Part shown: positions 33,494-42,787 of the stretch, piece after piece | Layout of the letters: each line of letters starts with the position of its first letter | How positions within the stretch are numbered: the first letter of the stretch is position 1 | Assembly (NCBI GenBank): GCA_016841245.1 | Contig: JAENZN010000012.1 | Span: 1-64,000 of the forward strand | Source: Syntrophomonas sp. | GTDB taxonomy: Bacteria > Bacillota > Syntrophomonadia > Syntrophomonadales > Syntrophomonadaceae | Length of the DNA stretch: 64,000 nucleotides | Reading direction: 5' to 3' | Made by a program: the position numbers and the translations under genes | The notes under the pieces: model-generated | Database searches by the model: none | What the model was told of the DNA's origin: nothing | What the model saw: the letters and a program-made list of their open reading frames with translations, nothing else

Positions 33494-35983
33494 ATGTTAA
33501 AGAATATTCTTAAGAATATCCTGGATGACAACGAGAAAGAAGTAAAGCGCTATCGCAGGCGAGTAGAGGCTATTAATGAATTAGAAGCACGATACGAAAA
33601 ATTAAGCGAGGAAGAGTTCCCGGTTCAAACAGAAGAATTCAAGCAAAGACTAAAGAATGGTGAATCATTAAACGATATATTATCAGAAGCCTTTGCATTG
33701 GTCCGAGAAGCTTCCCGGCGAACCCTGGGTATGAGACATTTCGATGTGCAGTTAATAGGTGGAATGGTACTGCATGATGGCCGGATTTCGGAAATGAAAA
33801 CCGGGGAAGGTAAAACCCTGGTCGCTACGCTGCCGGCATATTTAAATGCCCTGGAAGGAAAAGGCGTTCATATTATTACGGTTAATGACTATCTGGCCAG
33901 CAGAGACGCTGAATGGATGAAGCCGATTTACGAGTACTGCGGCTTGACGGTTGGATTGGTTATACACGGAATGAATAGTCAAGAAAAAAAGGCGGCTTAT
34001 GCCTGTGATATTACCTATGGAACCAACAATGAATATGGCTTTGATTATCTGAGAGATAATATGGCAGTGAATCGGGAAAACAGAGTGCAGGGACCACTGC
34101 ATTATGCCATTATAGACGAAGTTGACTCCATATTAATTGACGAGGCCCGTACACCATTGATTATTTCCGGGGAAGGAGACAAGCCTACCGGTCTGTATTA
34201 CCAGATTGCTAAATTTGTCCCTCGCTTAAAGTATGAAGATGACTATATAGTAGACGAAAAGGCTCATGTTTCCACCCTTACCGAGGATGGGGTCAAAAAG
34301 GTGGAACAGTATTTTCATATAGAGAATCTATCTGAAAATATGGAACTAGCTCATCATATAAACCAGGGACTTAAGGCCCATACCTTGATGAAGAGGGACC
34401 GTGATTATGTTGTTAAAGACGATCAAGTAATTATAGTAGATGAATTTACCGGTAGATTAATGTTTGGCAGAAGGTTCAGTGATGGTCTGCATCAGGCTAT
34501 AGAAGCCAAGGAAGGGGTGAAGATAGAAAAGGAATCCCAGACTCTTGCTACCATCACCTTCCAGAATTATTTCCGTATGTACGATAAGCTGGCAGGAATG
34601 ACCGGTACTGCCGAAACAGAAGAAGCTGAATTTAAGAAGATATACAGCATGGACGTGGTGGTTATTCCCACCCACATGGCTATGATACGAGAAGATCACC
34701 CTGATATCATCTACCGTACCGAAATGGGGAAATTTCAGGCGGTGGTTAACGATATAGTAGAACGGCATAAACAGCAGCAGCCAGTTCTGGTAGGTACTAT
34801 TTCCATAGAAAAGTCTGAACTGCTGAGTTCACTGCTGGCCAAAAGAGGAGTAGCTCATCAGGTTTTAAATGCCAAATACCATGAAAAGGAAGCCCAGATT
34901 ATTGCCCAGGCCGGGCAAAAGGGTATGGTGACCATAGCTACTAATATGGCTGGTCGAGGGACTGATATTGTACTGGGTGAAGGAGTTAAAGAGTTGGGCG
35001 GGCTGTATGTTCTGGGTACTGAAAGGCATGAATCCAGGCGTATCGACAATCAGCTACGAGGCCGTTCAGGTCGGCAGGGAGATAACGGCAAGTCCCGTTT
35101 CTATGTATCTCTGGAAGATGATCTCATGAGGCTTTTTGGTGCTTCCACCATAGAGGGTGTCATGGATCGCCTGGGTATGGATGATGATATGCCCATTGAA
35201 AATAACATAATAACTCGGGGTATTGAAAATGCTCAGAAAAAAGTCGAGAATCGTAATTTCAGCATCCGTAAAAATGTGTTGGAATATGATGATGTTATTA
35301 ATCAGCAGCGCGGAGTCATATACGGGGAGAGGTACAAAGTACTGCTGGGAGAAGATTTACAGGAAACTGTCAGCAGTATGATTGATGATGTAGTGGATAC
35401 CGTGGTAGATACTTTTGCGGGTGAGTCCAAATATTCCGATGATTGGGATTTACCGGGTATGATGACTTATATCGAGCAATCTTTGATACCGGCACCTGAC
35501 TTTGAGGTCCAGGATATAACCGGTATGACTGCCCCGGAAGCTAAAGAATTTCTGGCTGATCGTACTCATACCTGGTATCAGTCCCGGGAGCAGGAATTGG
35601 GATCAGAAGTAATGCGGCAGCTGGAAAAAGCGCTCCTGCTGAGGATTATCGATCAAAAGTGGATGGACCATATTGATGCTATGGACCAGCTTAGAAATGG
35701 GATATCTCTTAGAGCTTACGGGCAAAAAGATCCTTTAATAGAGTATAAGTTCGAGGCCTATGATGCATTTCAGAACATGGTTTACAGTATCAAGGAAGAT
35801 GTGGTTCGTTATATATTACGGCTTAAAGTAGTTCAAAATCCGGAAGAAAGAAAAGTATCTACCAGTCAAAGTGAAGAAACGATTAAGAAACCGGTACGCA
35901 AAGACAAAAAAATTGGGCGTAATGAACCCTGTCCCTGTGGCAGCGGGAAAAAATATAAACATTGTTGTGGAAAAGGGGTCTAA
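33494..35983 (+). CDS. secA: Protein translocase ATPase SecA
   Basis: SecA of 829 residues from ATG 33494. It has the DEAD motor NBD1 with Walker [11 protein letters not shown] and [13 protein letters not shown], the preprotein cross-linking domain, NBD2 with [12 protein letters not shown] and RGRSGRQGD, and the helical scaffold and wing. A C-terminal zinc motif [14 protein letters not shown] binds SecB-like partners or phospholipid. It drives Sec export across the membrane, serving the many signal-peptide proteins in this window. ATG 33494 gives the family start MLKNILK...[11 protein letters not shown] 33485 is possible but too close to AAAGG. motA follows after three bases. Confidence 0.96.
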   Translation: MLKNILKNILDDNEKEVKRYRRRVEAINELEARYEKLSEEEFPVQTEEFKQRLKNGESLNDILSEAFALVREASRRTLGMRHFDVQLIGGMVLHDGRISEMKTGEGKTLVATLPAYLNALEGKGVHIITVNDYLASRDAEWMKPIYEYCGLTVGLVIHGMNSQEKKAAYACDITYGTNNEYGFDYLRDNMAVNRENRVQGPLHYAIIDEVDSILIDEARTPLIISGEGDKPTGLYYQIAKFVPRLKYEDDYIVDEKAHVSTLTEDGVKKVEQYFHIENLSENMELAHHINQGLKAHTLMKRDRDYVVKDDQVIIVDEFTGRLMFGRRFSDGLHQAIEAKEGVKIEKESQTLATITFQNYFRMYDKLAGMTGTAETEEAEFKKIYSMDVVVIPTHMAMIREDHPDIIYRTEMGKFQAVVNDIVERHKQQQPVLVGTISIEKSELLSSLLAKRGVAHQVLNAKYHEKEAQIIAQAGQKGMVTIATNMAGRGTDIVLGEGVKELGGLYVLGTERHESRRIDNQLRGRSGRQGDNGKSRFYVSLEDDLMRLFGASTIEGVMDRLGMDDDMPIENNIITRGIENAQKKVENRNFSIRKNVLEYDDVINQQRGVIYGERYKVLLGEDLQETVSSMIDDVVDTVVDTFAGESKYSDDWDLPGMMTYIEQSLIPAPDFEVQDITGMTAPEAKEFLADRTHTWYQSREQELGSEVMRQLEKALLLRIIDQKWMDHIDAMDQLRNGISLRAYGQKDPLIEYKFEAYDAFQNMVYSIKEDVVRYILRLKVVQNPEERKVSTSQSEETIKKPVRKDKKIGRNEPCPCGSGKKYKHCCGKGV

Positions 35984-35986
35984 TTT

Positions 35987-36775
35987 ATGGATATAGCTAC
36001 TCTGATAGGACTGTTGTTAGGTGTGGGCGCTTTGGTAGGCGGATTCCTCCTGGAAGGAGGACATGCGGGTATGCTGTGGGTGCATACGGCCTTCATTATT
36101 GTTATTGGCGGTACTATTGGAGCCACAGTTATAAGTTTCACTATGGATGAGCTTAAGACCCTGGGTTCTTTCTTTAAACAGGTATTCACTGATAAAAAGA
36201 TAAACTATGGAGAAGTTTTAGAAATACTGGTAGAAACTGCTGATAAAGCCAGGAGAGAAGGACTCTTAAGCCTGGAAAGCCAGCTGGCTAACATAGATAA
36301 TGAATTTCTAGCTCGAGGACTGCAGCTGGTCATTGATGGAACCGATCCGGACCTGACCCGGACCATGCTGGAAATGGATATTGAGGCCCATGAAAAAAGC
36401 CAGGGTATCGGCCATACTATCTTTATGACCGCCGGTGGTTATGCTCCTACCATGGGTATTATTGGAACGGTAATGGGTTTGGTGCACGTTTTAAGCAATA
36501 TGTCCGAACCGGATGAGTTAGCCGGTGCTATTGCAGTAGCATTCCTGGCCACCTTATATGGCATTGCCAGTGCCAATGTATTATGGATTCCTTTTGCCAC
36601 CAAATGCAAAATCAAAGGTGATAAAGAAGTATTATTGATGGACCTGATATTAGAAGGGGTTCTTTCCATTCAGGCCGGAGAAAACCCCCGTGTAATTCGA
36701 GAAAAATTGCTTACTTTCGTACCCGCCGAAGCCAAGAAAAAAGCGCAAGAGCAGGCAGCGGAAATGGAGATGTAA
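35987..36775 (+). CDS. motA: Flagellar motor stator protein MotA
   Basis: This 262-residue MotA/TolQ/ExbB family protein has four transmembrane helices (about 3-25, 31-50, 150-175, 185-205). A cytoplasmic loop carries the rotor-facing charged residues (ETADKARREGLLSLESQL). The proline-bearing TM3 region is AGGYAPTMGIIGTVMGLVH. With MotB it forms the ion channel that powers flagellar rotation. It starts 3 bases after secA, an unusual partner, and is 4 bases from motB. Confidence 0.95.
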   Translation: MDIATLIGLLLGVGALVGGFLLEGGHAGMLWVHTAFIIVIGGTIGATVISFTMDELKTLGSFFKQVFTDKKINYGEVLEILVETADKARREGLLSLESQLANIDNEFLARGLQLVIDGTDPDLTRTMLEMDIEAHEKSQGIGHTIFMTAGGYAPTMGIIGTVMGLVHVLSNMSEPDELAGAIAVAFLATLYGIASANVLWIPFATKCKIKGDKEVLLMDLILEGVLSIQAGENPRVIREKLLTFVPAEAKKKAQEQAAEMEM

Positions 36776-36779
36776 ATAT

Positions 36780-37631
36780 ATGAGTCGTTCCAGGAGAAAG
36801 AAAAAGTCCGCCGAGGGAGAAGCCAATAGTGAGAGATGGTTGATAACCTATTCCGATTTGATTACCCTCTTGATGGTGTTCTTTGTTCTGATGTACTCCA
36901 TGAGTCAGGTAGACGTGGCCAAATATTCGGCCGTGGCCAATTCACTGAGCCTGGTTCTGACCGGGCAATCTATGACCATGTTGGAGGCACCGGGCCCGTC
37001 TATGGCAGAAGGTCTGTCCAGCAGTGACCAAGCCGCTGCCGCCGCGGCAGCAGCTGAGGCAGCCGCCAACCAGGCCCAGTTGGAGGAAATAGGATCCATC
37101 ATCACCAAATTTATTGCAACCCGGGATAGTCAAATAAGTAACTCGGCTTCCAACAAGTCTGAAACTACATTACTGAGTGAACAGATAATAATATATGAAC
37201 AGGAACGAGGATTAGTTATTAGTTTTAAAGATGCCCTGCTATTTGGCAGTGGTTCTGCTGATCTTACCCCGGTTGCCAGGGAGATCATCAAAGAGGTAGG
37301 TAAACCTCTGGTAGCAATACCAAATTATGTCCGGGTGGAAGGACATACCGACGATTTACCCATCAACACAGGTGAATTCCCTTCTAACTGGGAACTGTCA
37401 GTTATGAGAGCCACCAATGTCGTACATGTTTTGAGCGAAGGCAGCGGCATTCCCGCCGATCGTCTGGCCGCTATTGGTTATGGGGAAAACCGGCCTCTGG
37501 TAATAAACGACTCTAACAAACACCGGGCCATGAACCGCAGGGTGGATTTAGTCATATTGAAAAAGAAGTATGATTATTTTGAACCCCCCAAGATTGAGTT
37601 GAATGAAGAAGGTGCAAAGGACGGTTCTTAG
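36780..37631 (+). CDS. motB: Flagellar motor stator protein MotB
   Basis: This 283-residue protein has a basic N-terminus, then a single transmembrane helix with the essential aspartate (RWLITYSDLITLLMVFFVLM). An alanine-rich segment (DQAAAAAAAAEAAANQ) and a periplasmic-side OmpA-like peptidoglycan-binding domain follow (RVEGHTDDLPI, NWELSVMRATNVV, NRRVDLVI). It anchors the stator to the cell wall. The last residues (AKDGS) are read from AAAGGACGGTTCT, a family A core, so the C-terminus may have been reshaped by a repeat. Confidence 0.95.
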   Translation: MSRSRRKKKSAEGEANSERWLITYSDLITLLMVFFVLMYSMSQVDVAKYSAVANSLSLVLTGQSMTMLEAPGPSMAEGLSSSDQAAAAAAAAEAAANQAQLEEIGSIITKFIATRDSQISNSASNKSETTLLSEQIIIYEQERGLVISFKDALLFGSGSADLTPVAREIIKEVGKPLVAIPNYVRVEGHTDDLPINTGEFPSNWELSVMRATNVVHVLSEGSGIPADRLAAIGYGENRPLVINDSNKHRAMNRRVDLVILKKKYDYFEPPKIELNEEGAKDGS

Positions 37632-37632
37632 T

Positions 37633-37661
37633 GCGACAGGAGACGCTTCTCCATCTGTCGT
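37633..37661. repeat. Family A-like palindrome after motB
   Basis: CGACAG (37634-37639) pairs with CTGTCG (37655-37660) around GAGACGCTTCTC, a core related to GGGGACGGTTCT. A bare core GGACGGTTCT lies just before it, at the end of motB. Confidence 0.6.
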
Positions 37662-37702
37662 ATTTAGCTCTGAATGGTAATCTTTATTGATTCCAAGAAT
37701 AT

Positions 37703-37731
37703 TTGACAATCCTCTGATAGACATTTAATAA
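37703..37731 (+). promoter_or_regulatory. Candidate sigma-A promoter
   Basis: TTGACA (37703-37708), 17-base spacer, TAATAA (37726-37731). It is about 460 bases upstream of prfB, so it would make a long leader or a short untranslated RNA. Confidence 0.4.
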
Positions 37732-38191
37732 TTCTTTTAATTGGCCCGAAAAAATTGGTAGCTTATTTTTCTCTTTGAAAATTTAAGCTCAATTATTATG
37801 TTCATGGCTTTTTAAAGCTTATAATAATGATGAGAATCAGCTTCTGACTTTATTCTCCTAAAATGCCATATATAATTGCTATAGTTTTAATTAGCATATC
37901 CGGCAGTATTCCTACTTTTTGTTAAACAATTAACCAGTTCACCAGAAAAAATGCGATAAAATCTGTTCTCTGTTACATTTGACAAAAATATAAACGGATG
38001 CTACCTTAATACAGTAGAAGCCTACTGCCATTGTCCAGGGGAGTGAGGATGGTGCCCGCATCAATTGAAATTTTTGGGCGCATGGCTTGCTGATTTAACC
38101 GGGTATATTGTAATGCTGCCCGGTAATAATTTATTAAAATAGTTTATATGATAGAGTACATATAAGATTAAGCAGATAGGAGGAGATGGAA

Positions 38192-39293
38192 TTGATAGAA
38201 GACCCCCGGAGCGTTTGCTCATACATAATGAACCGTCTGCAGGAAATGAGGGCTTCTCTTTGACATTGGTGGCAAAAAAGAGAAAATCGAATTATTGCAG
38301 GAAAAGACTGTAAAACCTGATTTCTGGGATGACAATCAGCATGCTCAGACCATACTAAAGGAAATAAGCGATTTACAGGATATCGTAAAGCAGTACGAAG
38401 ACTTGTATAATGACGTTGAATATATTAAAGATATGCTGGAGATAGCAGAGGAAGAAAAAGAAGATGAATTAATAAGCGAAACCATTAAAGATTTGGAAGA
38501 AGTGCAGGAGAAATTTAAAGGATTTGAGCTCCTGTTTTTGTTTTCCGGAGAGCACGATTATAATAACGCTATTGTATCACTCCATGCCGGTGCTGGCGGA
38601 ACGGAAGCTCAGGACTGGGTCGAAATGCTTTTGCGTATGTATACCCGCTGGGCTGACGCATCCGGTTATAGAGTTCAAATTATGGATCTTCTGGCCGGAG
38701 ATGAAGCAGGGGTAAAAAGTGTGACCTTGCTGGTGACCGGGAATTATGCTTATGGAAAATTGAAATGTGAACAGGGCGTACACCGCTTGATTAGAGTTTC
38801 CCCCTTTGATTCATCCGGGCGAAGACATACCTCCTTTGCGTCCGTATCAGTCCTGCCAGATATCGATGAAGAAGTAGAAATTGATATAAATACCGATGAC
38901 CTGCGTATAGATACCTATCGATCGAGTGGAGCAGGCGGGCAGCACGTAAATAAAACTGATTCTGCGGTACGCATAACCCATATTCCCAGCGGGATAGTAG
39001 TTCAGTGTCAGAATGAACGATCCCAGATTTCCAATCGCATGGCAGCTATGAAAATACTAACCGCCCGGCTGTACGAGCTAAAAGAGAAGGAAATGGAGAG
39101 CAGCCTGGAAGGTTTAAAGGGTGAATATAAAGAGATTGCCTGGGGCAGTCAAATAAGAACCTATACCCTGAATCCGTTTAACCTGATCAAAGATCATCGT
39201 ACCAATGTCGAAACGGGAAATGTACAGGCAGTCCTGGATGGAGACCTGAATGCTTTCATCCATGCCTGCCTGGCCTTTAAGAACAAGCTGTAG
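38192..39293 (+). CDS. prfB: Peptide chain release factor 2 (programmed +1 frameshift)
   Basis: RF2 releases peptides at UGA and UAA. The reading frame opens at TTG 38192, behind AGGAGGAG. It runs 23 codons to CTT TGA at 38258-38263, and resumes in the +1 frame at GAC, giving ...MRASL-DIGGKKEKIELL... as in other RF2 proteins. The main part contains the conserved GGQ loop in SSGAGGQHVNKTDSAVRI and the recognition region around SPFDSSGRRHTSFASV. RF2 autoregulates by competing with the frameshift at its own UGA. An annotation starting at 38295 would lose the true N-terminus. The total product is about 366 residues, the normal size. Confidence 0.93.
38249..38263 (+). promoter_or_regulatory. prfB recoding site
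   Basis: The slippery CTT-TGA-C sits three bases after AGGGCT, an internal Shine-Dalgarno-like stimulator that is weaker than the usual AGGGGG. Confidence 0.88.
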
Positions 39294-39305
39294 AGGGAGG
39301 ATAAC

Positions 39306-40133
39306 GTGAAAGAAATTAATGACCAAGCAGTACAGCAGGTGGAAGAGAAAGCCCTGGCCATTAGAAGGCATATTGTTGCTATGCTTTGTGAAGCAGGTTC
39401 AGGTCATACCGGCGGCTCTTTGAGTGCATCGGATATAGTGGCTTGTCTTTATTTTTGGGAAATGAAAATTGATCCTGCCCATCCGGATTGGGCAGATCGG
39501 GATCGATTCGTTTTGAGTAAAGGCCATGCGGCACCAGTTTTATATGCTGCTCTGGCTGAGCGGGGTTATTTCTCCCCGGAAAAGCTGATGACTCTGAGAA
39601 AATTAGGTAGTCCGTTGCAGGGACATCCTGACAAGAGAAAACTGCCGGGGGTGGAGGCTTCTACCGGTTCACTGGGTCAGGGGATTTCCTGGGCGGTGGG
39701 AATGGCTTTAGCAGGTAAAATGGATAAAAAGGATTCCCGGATATATGCTATGGTTGGCGATGGGGAGCTGGAAGAAGGAATGGTGTGGGAAGCCAGCATG
39801 GCGGCGGCTCACTATGAATTGGACAATCTTCTGGTTTTTGTAGATCATAATGGCTTACAGATAGATGGCAGAATAACGGACGTTATGTCACCGGAGCCAA
39901 TAAGTGATAAGTTTAGAGCTTTTGGTTGGGAAGTTATGTCGATAGATGGACATGACATTCGGGCGATTATGAAGGCACTGAATAATGCGAAAAATGTTAA
40001 GGGAAAACCAGTGGTGATTGTGGCTGAAACTACCAAAGGCAAAGGCTGTTCTTTTATGGAAAATAAAGTGGAATGGCATGGAACTGCTCCCAATAAAGAA
40101 GAAGCGGGAAAAGCACTGGCTGAACTTGTTTAG
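39306..40133 (+). CDS. Transketolase, N-terminal subunit
   Basis: This 275-residue protein corresponds to the thiamine-diphosphate-binding half of transketolase: SGHTGGSLSASDIVACLY, DRFVLSKGHAAPVLYA, and the TPP motif GDGELEEGMVWEA...LVFVDHNGLQ. It pairs with the next gene's product to form the two-subunit transketolase seen in many anaerobes and archaea. It moves two-carbon units between sugar phosphates in the non-oxidative pentose pathway. GTG start behind GGGAGG. Confidence 0.93.
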   Translation: MKEINDQAVQQVEEKALAIRRHIVAMLCEAGSGHTGGSLSASDIVACLYFWEMKIDPAHPDWADRDRFVLSKGHAAPVLYAALAERGYFSPEKLMTLRKLGSPLQGHPDKRKLPGVEASTGSLGQGISWAVGMALAGKMDKKDSRIYAMVGDGELEEGMVWEASMAAAHYELDNLLVFVDHNGLQIDGRITDVMSPEPISDKFRAFGWEVMSIDGHDIRAIMKALNNAKNVKGKPVVIVAETTKGKGCSFMENKVEWHGTAPNKEEAGKALAELV

Positions 40134-40167
40134 ACTTAATAGTAGCTTAGATTAGGAGGAATACGCC

Positions 40168-41103
40168 TTGAAAAAGCAGGCAACTAGAGAAGCATATGGA
40201 AAGGCTTTAGTAGAATTAGGACAGCAGCATCATGACATAGTAGTTCTAGATGCAGATCTGTCTAAATCAACTAAGACAGCAGAATTCGCAGGACTTTTCC
40301 CCGAAAGATTCATTAATGCAGGGATAGCTGAACAGAATCTTATGGGCATGTCGGCCGGGCTGGCTGCATCAGGTAAGGTAGTGTTTGCCAGTACCTTTGC
40401 CGTGTTTGCTGCCGGACGTGCTTTTGAACAGATAAGAAACTCTATAGCTTATGCGGAACTGAATGTAAAAATATGTGCTACTCATGCTGGTATTACCGTG
40501 GGTGAAGATGGCGGGTCTCACCAGTCGGTGGAGGACGTGGCGTTAATGCGCAGTATACCGGGAATGTGCGTGGTAGTACCTGCAGATGGGCCTAGTACCC
40601 GCCAGCTTTTGCTGGAACTTTATGAAAGAAGCGGTCCTGCCTATCTACGGCTGGGTCGGCTGTCAGTGCCGCATATATATAATGATGATCTTAAACTGCA
40701 AATAGGCCGGGGTATGGAGCTCAAAGATGGAAAAGACGTCACCATAATCGCATGTGGGATTATGGTGGAAAAATCTTTGCAGGCCTCGGATATTCTGGCT
40801 GGAGAAGGGATAATGGTCTCAGTGGTTGATATGCATACTATCAAACCGTTGGATAAGGAACTGGTGATCAGGAAGGCGCAGGAAACAGGTGCCATACTGA
40901 CAGTGGAAGAACACAGTATTATCGGAGGTCTGGGCAGCGCGGTTTGCGAAGTAACCAGTGAATACTGCCCGGTACCAGTCTTGCGTTTGGGGATCGAAGA
41001 TCAGTTTGGCCAATCGGGAAGTCCCGATGATTTATTACAACATTATGGTCTAACTGTAGATAAAATAGCACAAAAAGTCCGGAATTTACTAAAAAATATA
41101 TAA
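40168..41103 (+). CDS. Transketolase, C-terminal subunit
   Basis: This 311-residue protein carries the pyrimidine-binding domain (INAGIAEQNLMGMSAGLA, with the catalytic Glu) and the transketolase C-terminal domain. TKAGITVGEDGGSHQ-like residues (THAGITVGEDGGSHQSVED) are visible. It associates with the upstream N-terminal subunit. TTG start with TAGGAGGA upstream. A strong terminator ends the two-gene unit. Confidence 0.93.
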   Translation: MKKQATREAYGKALVELGQQHHDIVVLDADLSKSTKTAEFAGLFPERFINAGIAEQNLMGMSAGLAASGKVVFASTFAVFAAGRAFEQIRNSIAYAELNVKICATHAGITVGEDGGSHQSVEDVALMRSIPGMCVVVPADGPSTRQLLLELYERSGPAYLRLGRLSVPHIYNDDLKLQIGRGMELKDGKDVTIIACGIMVEKSLQASDILAGEGIMVSVVDMHTIKPLDKELVIRKAQETGAILTVEEHSIIGGLGSAVCEVTSEYCPVPVLRLGIEDQFGQSGSPDDLLQHYGLTVDKIAQKVRNLLKNI

Positions 41104-41135
41104 AATTAAAAAAGGAATTTTATATATTTTTGTAG

Positions 41136-41161
41136 AACCACCTTTTTGAGGTGGTTTTTTT
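41136..41161 (+). terminator. Terminator after the transketolase genes
   Basis: AACCACCT (41136-41143) pairs with AGGTGGTT (41149-41156) around TTTTG, followed by a run of T. The ftsE start is only 17 bases later, so a promoter for ftsE must overlap or lie upstream, or read-through occurs. Confidence 0.88.
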
Positions 41162-41177
41162 ATTTGGAGGTTAGTAT

Positions 41178-41867
41178 ATGCTAGTTCAATTTTATAACGT
41201 CTCCAAAATATATGCCAATGGGGTAAAGGCGTTAGATGATATATCTATAAAAATAGATGGAGGAGAATTTGTTTTCCTTATGGGACCCAGCGGAGCTGGC
41301 AAATCAACGATGATTAAGATGCTGTATAGAGAGGAAACTCCCAGCCGGGGGCAGATTTTTGTAGCCTCCAGAAGTTTAGTGCGTATGAAGAAAAGGGAAA
41401 TCCCAATCCTGCGCAGAAACATCGGGGTAGTTTTCCAGGACTTTAAACTGTTAGAAAGCAAGACCGTGTATGAAAACGTGTCATTTGCCATGGAGGTTGT
41501 GGGAGCTAATCACCGTGAAATAAGAAGTCGGGTAATTGAAGTGATTAAGCTGGTAGGGCTTCAAGGCAAAGAAAAGTCTCTTCCCAGTGAGCTTTCTGGA
41601 GGAGAACAGCAGCGGGTGGGGATAGCCCGGGCTCTTACCAATAGACCTTTGTTATTGATTGCTGATGAACCAACTGGCAACCTGGATATGAATACCGCCC
41701 ATGAGATCATGGAGCTTCTTTTTGATATTAATCGAAAAGGTACCACGGTGATTATGGCTACCCATGCCTGGGAACTGGTTAAGGCAGCTCGTAAACGGGT
41801 TATTACTTTAGAGAGCGGTAAGATTTATTCAGATATCAATCCAGGAGAATTTACGTTATGCAAATAA
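41178..41867 (+). CDS. ftsE: Cell division ATP-binding protein FtsE
   Basis: This 229-residue ABC ATPase has Walker A GPSGAGKST, Q-loop VFQDFKLL, signature LSGGEQQRV, Walker B LLIADEPTGNLD and the H-loop His in MATHAWEL. With FtsX it transmits a signal across the membrane to activate cell-wall hydrolases during division. It overlaps ftsX by 10 bases. The M23 hydrolase encoded after ftsX is the likely target. Confidence 0.95.
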   Translation: MLVQFYNVSKIYANGVKALDDISIKIDGGEFVFLMGPSGAGKSTMIKMLYREETPSRGQIFVASRSLVRMKKREIPILRRNIGVVFQDFKLLESKTVYENVSFAMEVVGANHREIRSRVIEVIKLVGLQGKEKSLPSELSGGEQQRVGIARALTNRPLLLIADEPTGNLDMNTAHEIMELLFDINRKGTTVIMATHAWELVKAARKRVITLESGKIYSDINPGEFTLCK

Positions 41868-42742
41868 GAAATGCAGTATATTTTTTTCGGGAAGCATGTA
41901 AATCGATAGCCCGGAATCACCTGCTGAGCATTGCGACCATAAGTACCGTAACCATATGCATTTTGATACTGGGTATGTCGGTATTGATAACTCTTAATAC
42001 CAGTACTTTTCTGGACAGCCTGGAATCGGATGTGGAAATCATGGCTTATCTGGATCAAGATTTGGATAATGTTGGGGTGAAAGAAGTACAGGAGAAATTA
42101 GAAAGCCTGGCGGGGATAGAAACTATAACTTTCGTATCCCGGGAACAAGCCCTGCAGGATATGCAGGAGACTCTGGGCAAAAAAAACTATGATTTAGAGA
42201 GTACCCTGGGGAAAAACCCTCTGCCGGACTCATTTGAAATAAAGGCCGTTGATTCGCATGATGTGCCAGACCTAGCAGTTAAAATCGAGCAAATATATGG
42301 TGTATACAAAGTGAATTACGGCAAAGGAGTAGTCGAACAGCTGTTTTCTACTGCCAAATGGGTCAGGGTGGTAAGTTTGGTTTTCATATTTTTGCTGGCC
42401 CTGGGAGCCATTTTCTTAATCGCTACTACTATTCGCTTGGCGATTTTCGCACGTAGAAAAGAAATTTACTTGATGAAGCTGATCGGCTCCACAGACTGGT
42501 TTATTCGCTGGCCTTTCTTCATTGAGGGAATTGGACTTGGATTTCTGGGTTCCATGTTATCAATTATTATTCTGGCGGCAGCTTATGGTTCCTTGTTAAA
42601 TAGGGTGAATACCATTTTGTTTATGCCCCTGGTAAGCGGGACCAATGTCTTGATAAACCTGTATCTATCCCTTTTTGCTGCCGGAGCAGTACTGGGTATT
42701 ATCGGGACCGGCATTTCTATCAATAAGTTCCTGGATGTTTGA
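41858..42742 (+). CDS. ftsX: Cell division protein FtsX
   Basis: This 294-residue protein has four transmembrane helices: one near 22-45, then after an extracellular domain (about 50-165, with VKEVQEKLESLAGIETITFVS cut at the loop) three at about 170-195, 215-245 and 265-288. It is the membrane half of the FtsEX complex. Order ftsE-ftsX-M23 hydrolase-ctp is conserved in Firmicutes. Confidence 0.93.
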   Translation: MQIRNAVYFFREACKSIARNHLLSIATISTVTICILILGMSVLITLNTSTFLDSLESDVEIMAYLDQDLDNVGVKEVQEKLESLAGIETITFVSREQALQDMQETLGKKNYDLESTLGKNPLPDSFEIKAVDSHDVPDLAVKIEQIYGVYKVNYGKGVVEQLFSTAKWVRVVSLVFIFLLALGAIFLIATTIRLAIFARRKEIYLMKLIGSTDWFIRWPFFIEGIGLGFLGSMLSIIILAAAYGSLLNRVNTILFMPLVSGTNVLINLYLSLFAAGAVLGIIGTGISINKFLDV

Positions 42743-42787
42743 TAGTGGAAGATTTTGTTCCGCAGAGAAAAGAGAAGGAGTGATAAT

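Larger units (their letters stand above)
37632..38191 (+). other. 560-base intergenic region between motB and prfB
   Basis: No gene is seen. It begins with a palindrome (37633-37661). TTGACA-17-TAATAA at 37703-37731 is a good sigma-A promoter match but far from prfB. A second TTGACA at 37979 lacks a good -10. ACCGGG...CCCGGT (38098-38124) is a further hairpin. The segment 38030-38125 has several short complementary blocks and could be a structured leader; I recognise no known riboswitch class. Confidence 0.4.

Noticed and set aside
38020-38130. FMN-like or other riboswitch before prfB
   Set aside because: The word AGGGGAGTGAGGATGGTGC looked suggestive, but the conserved FMN, SAM, TPP, cobalamin and T-box elements are absent.
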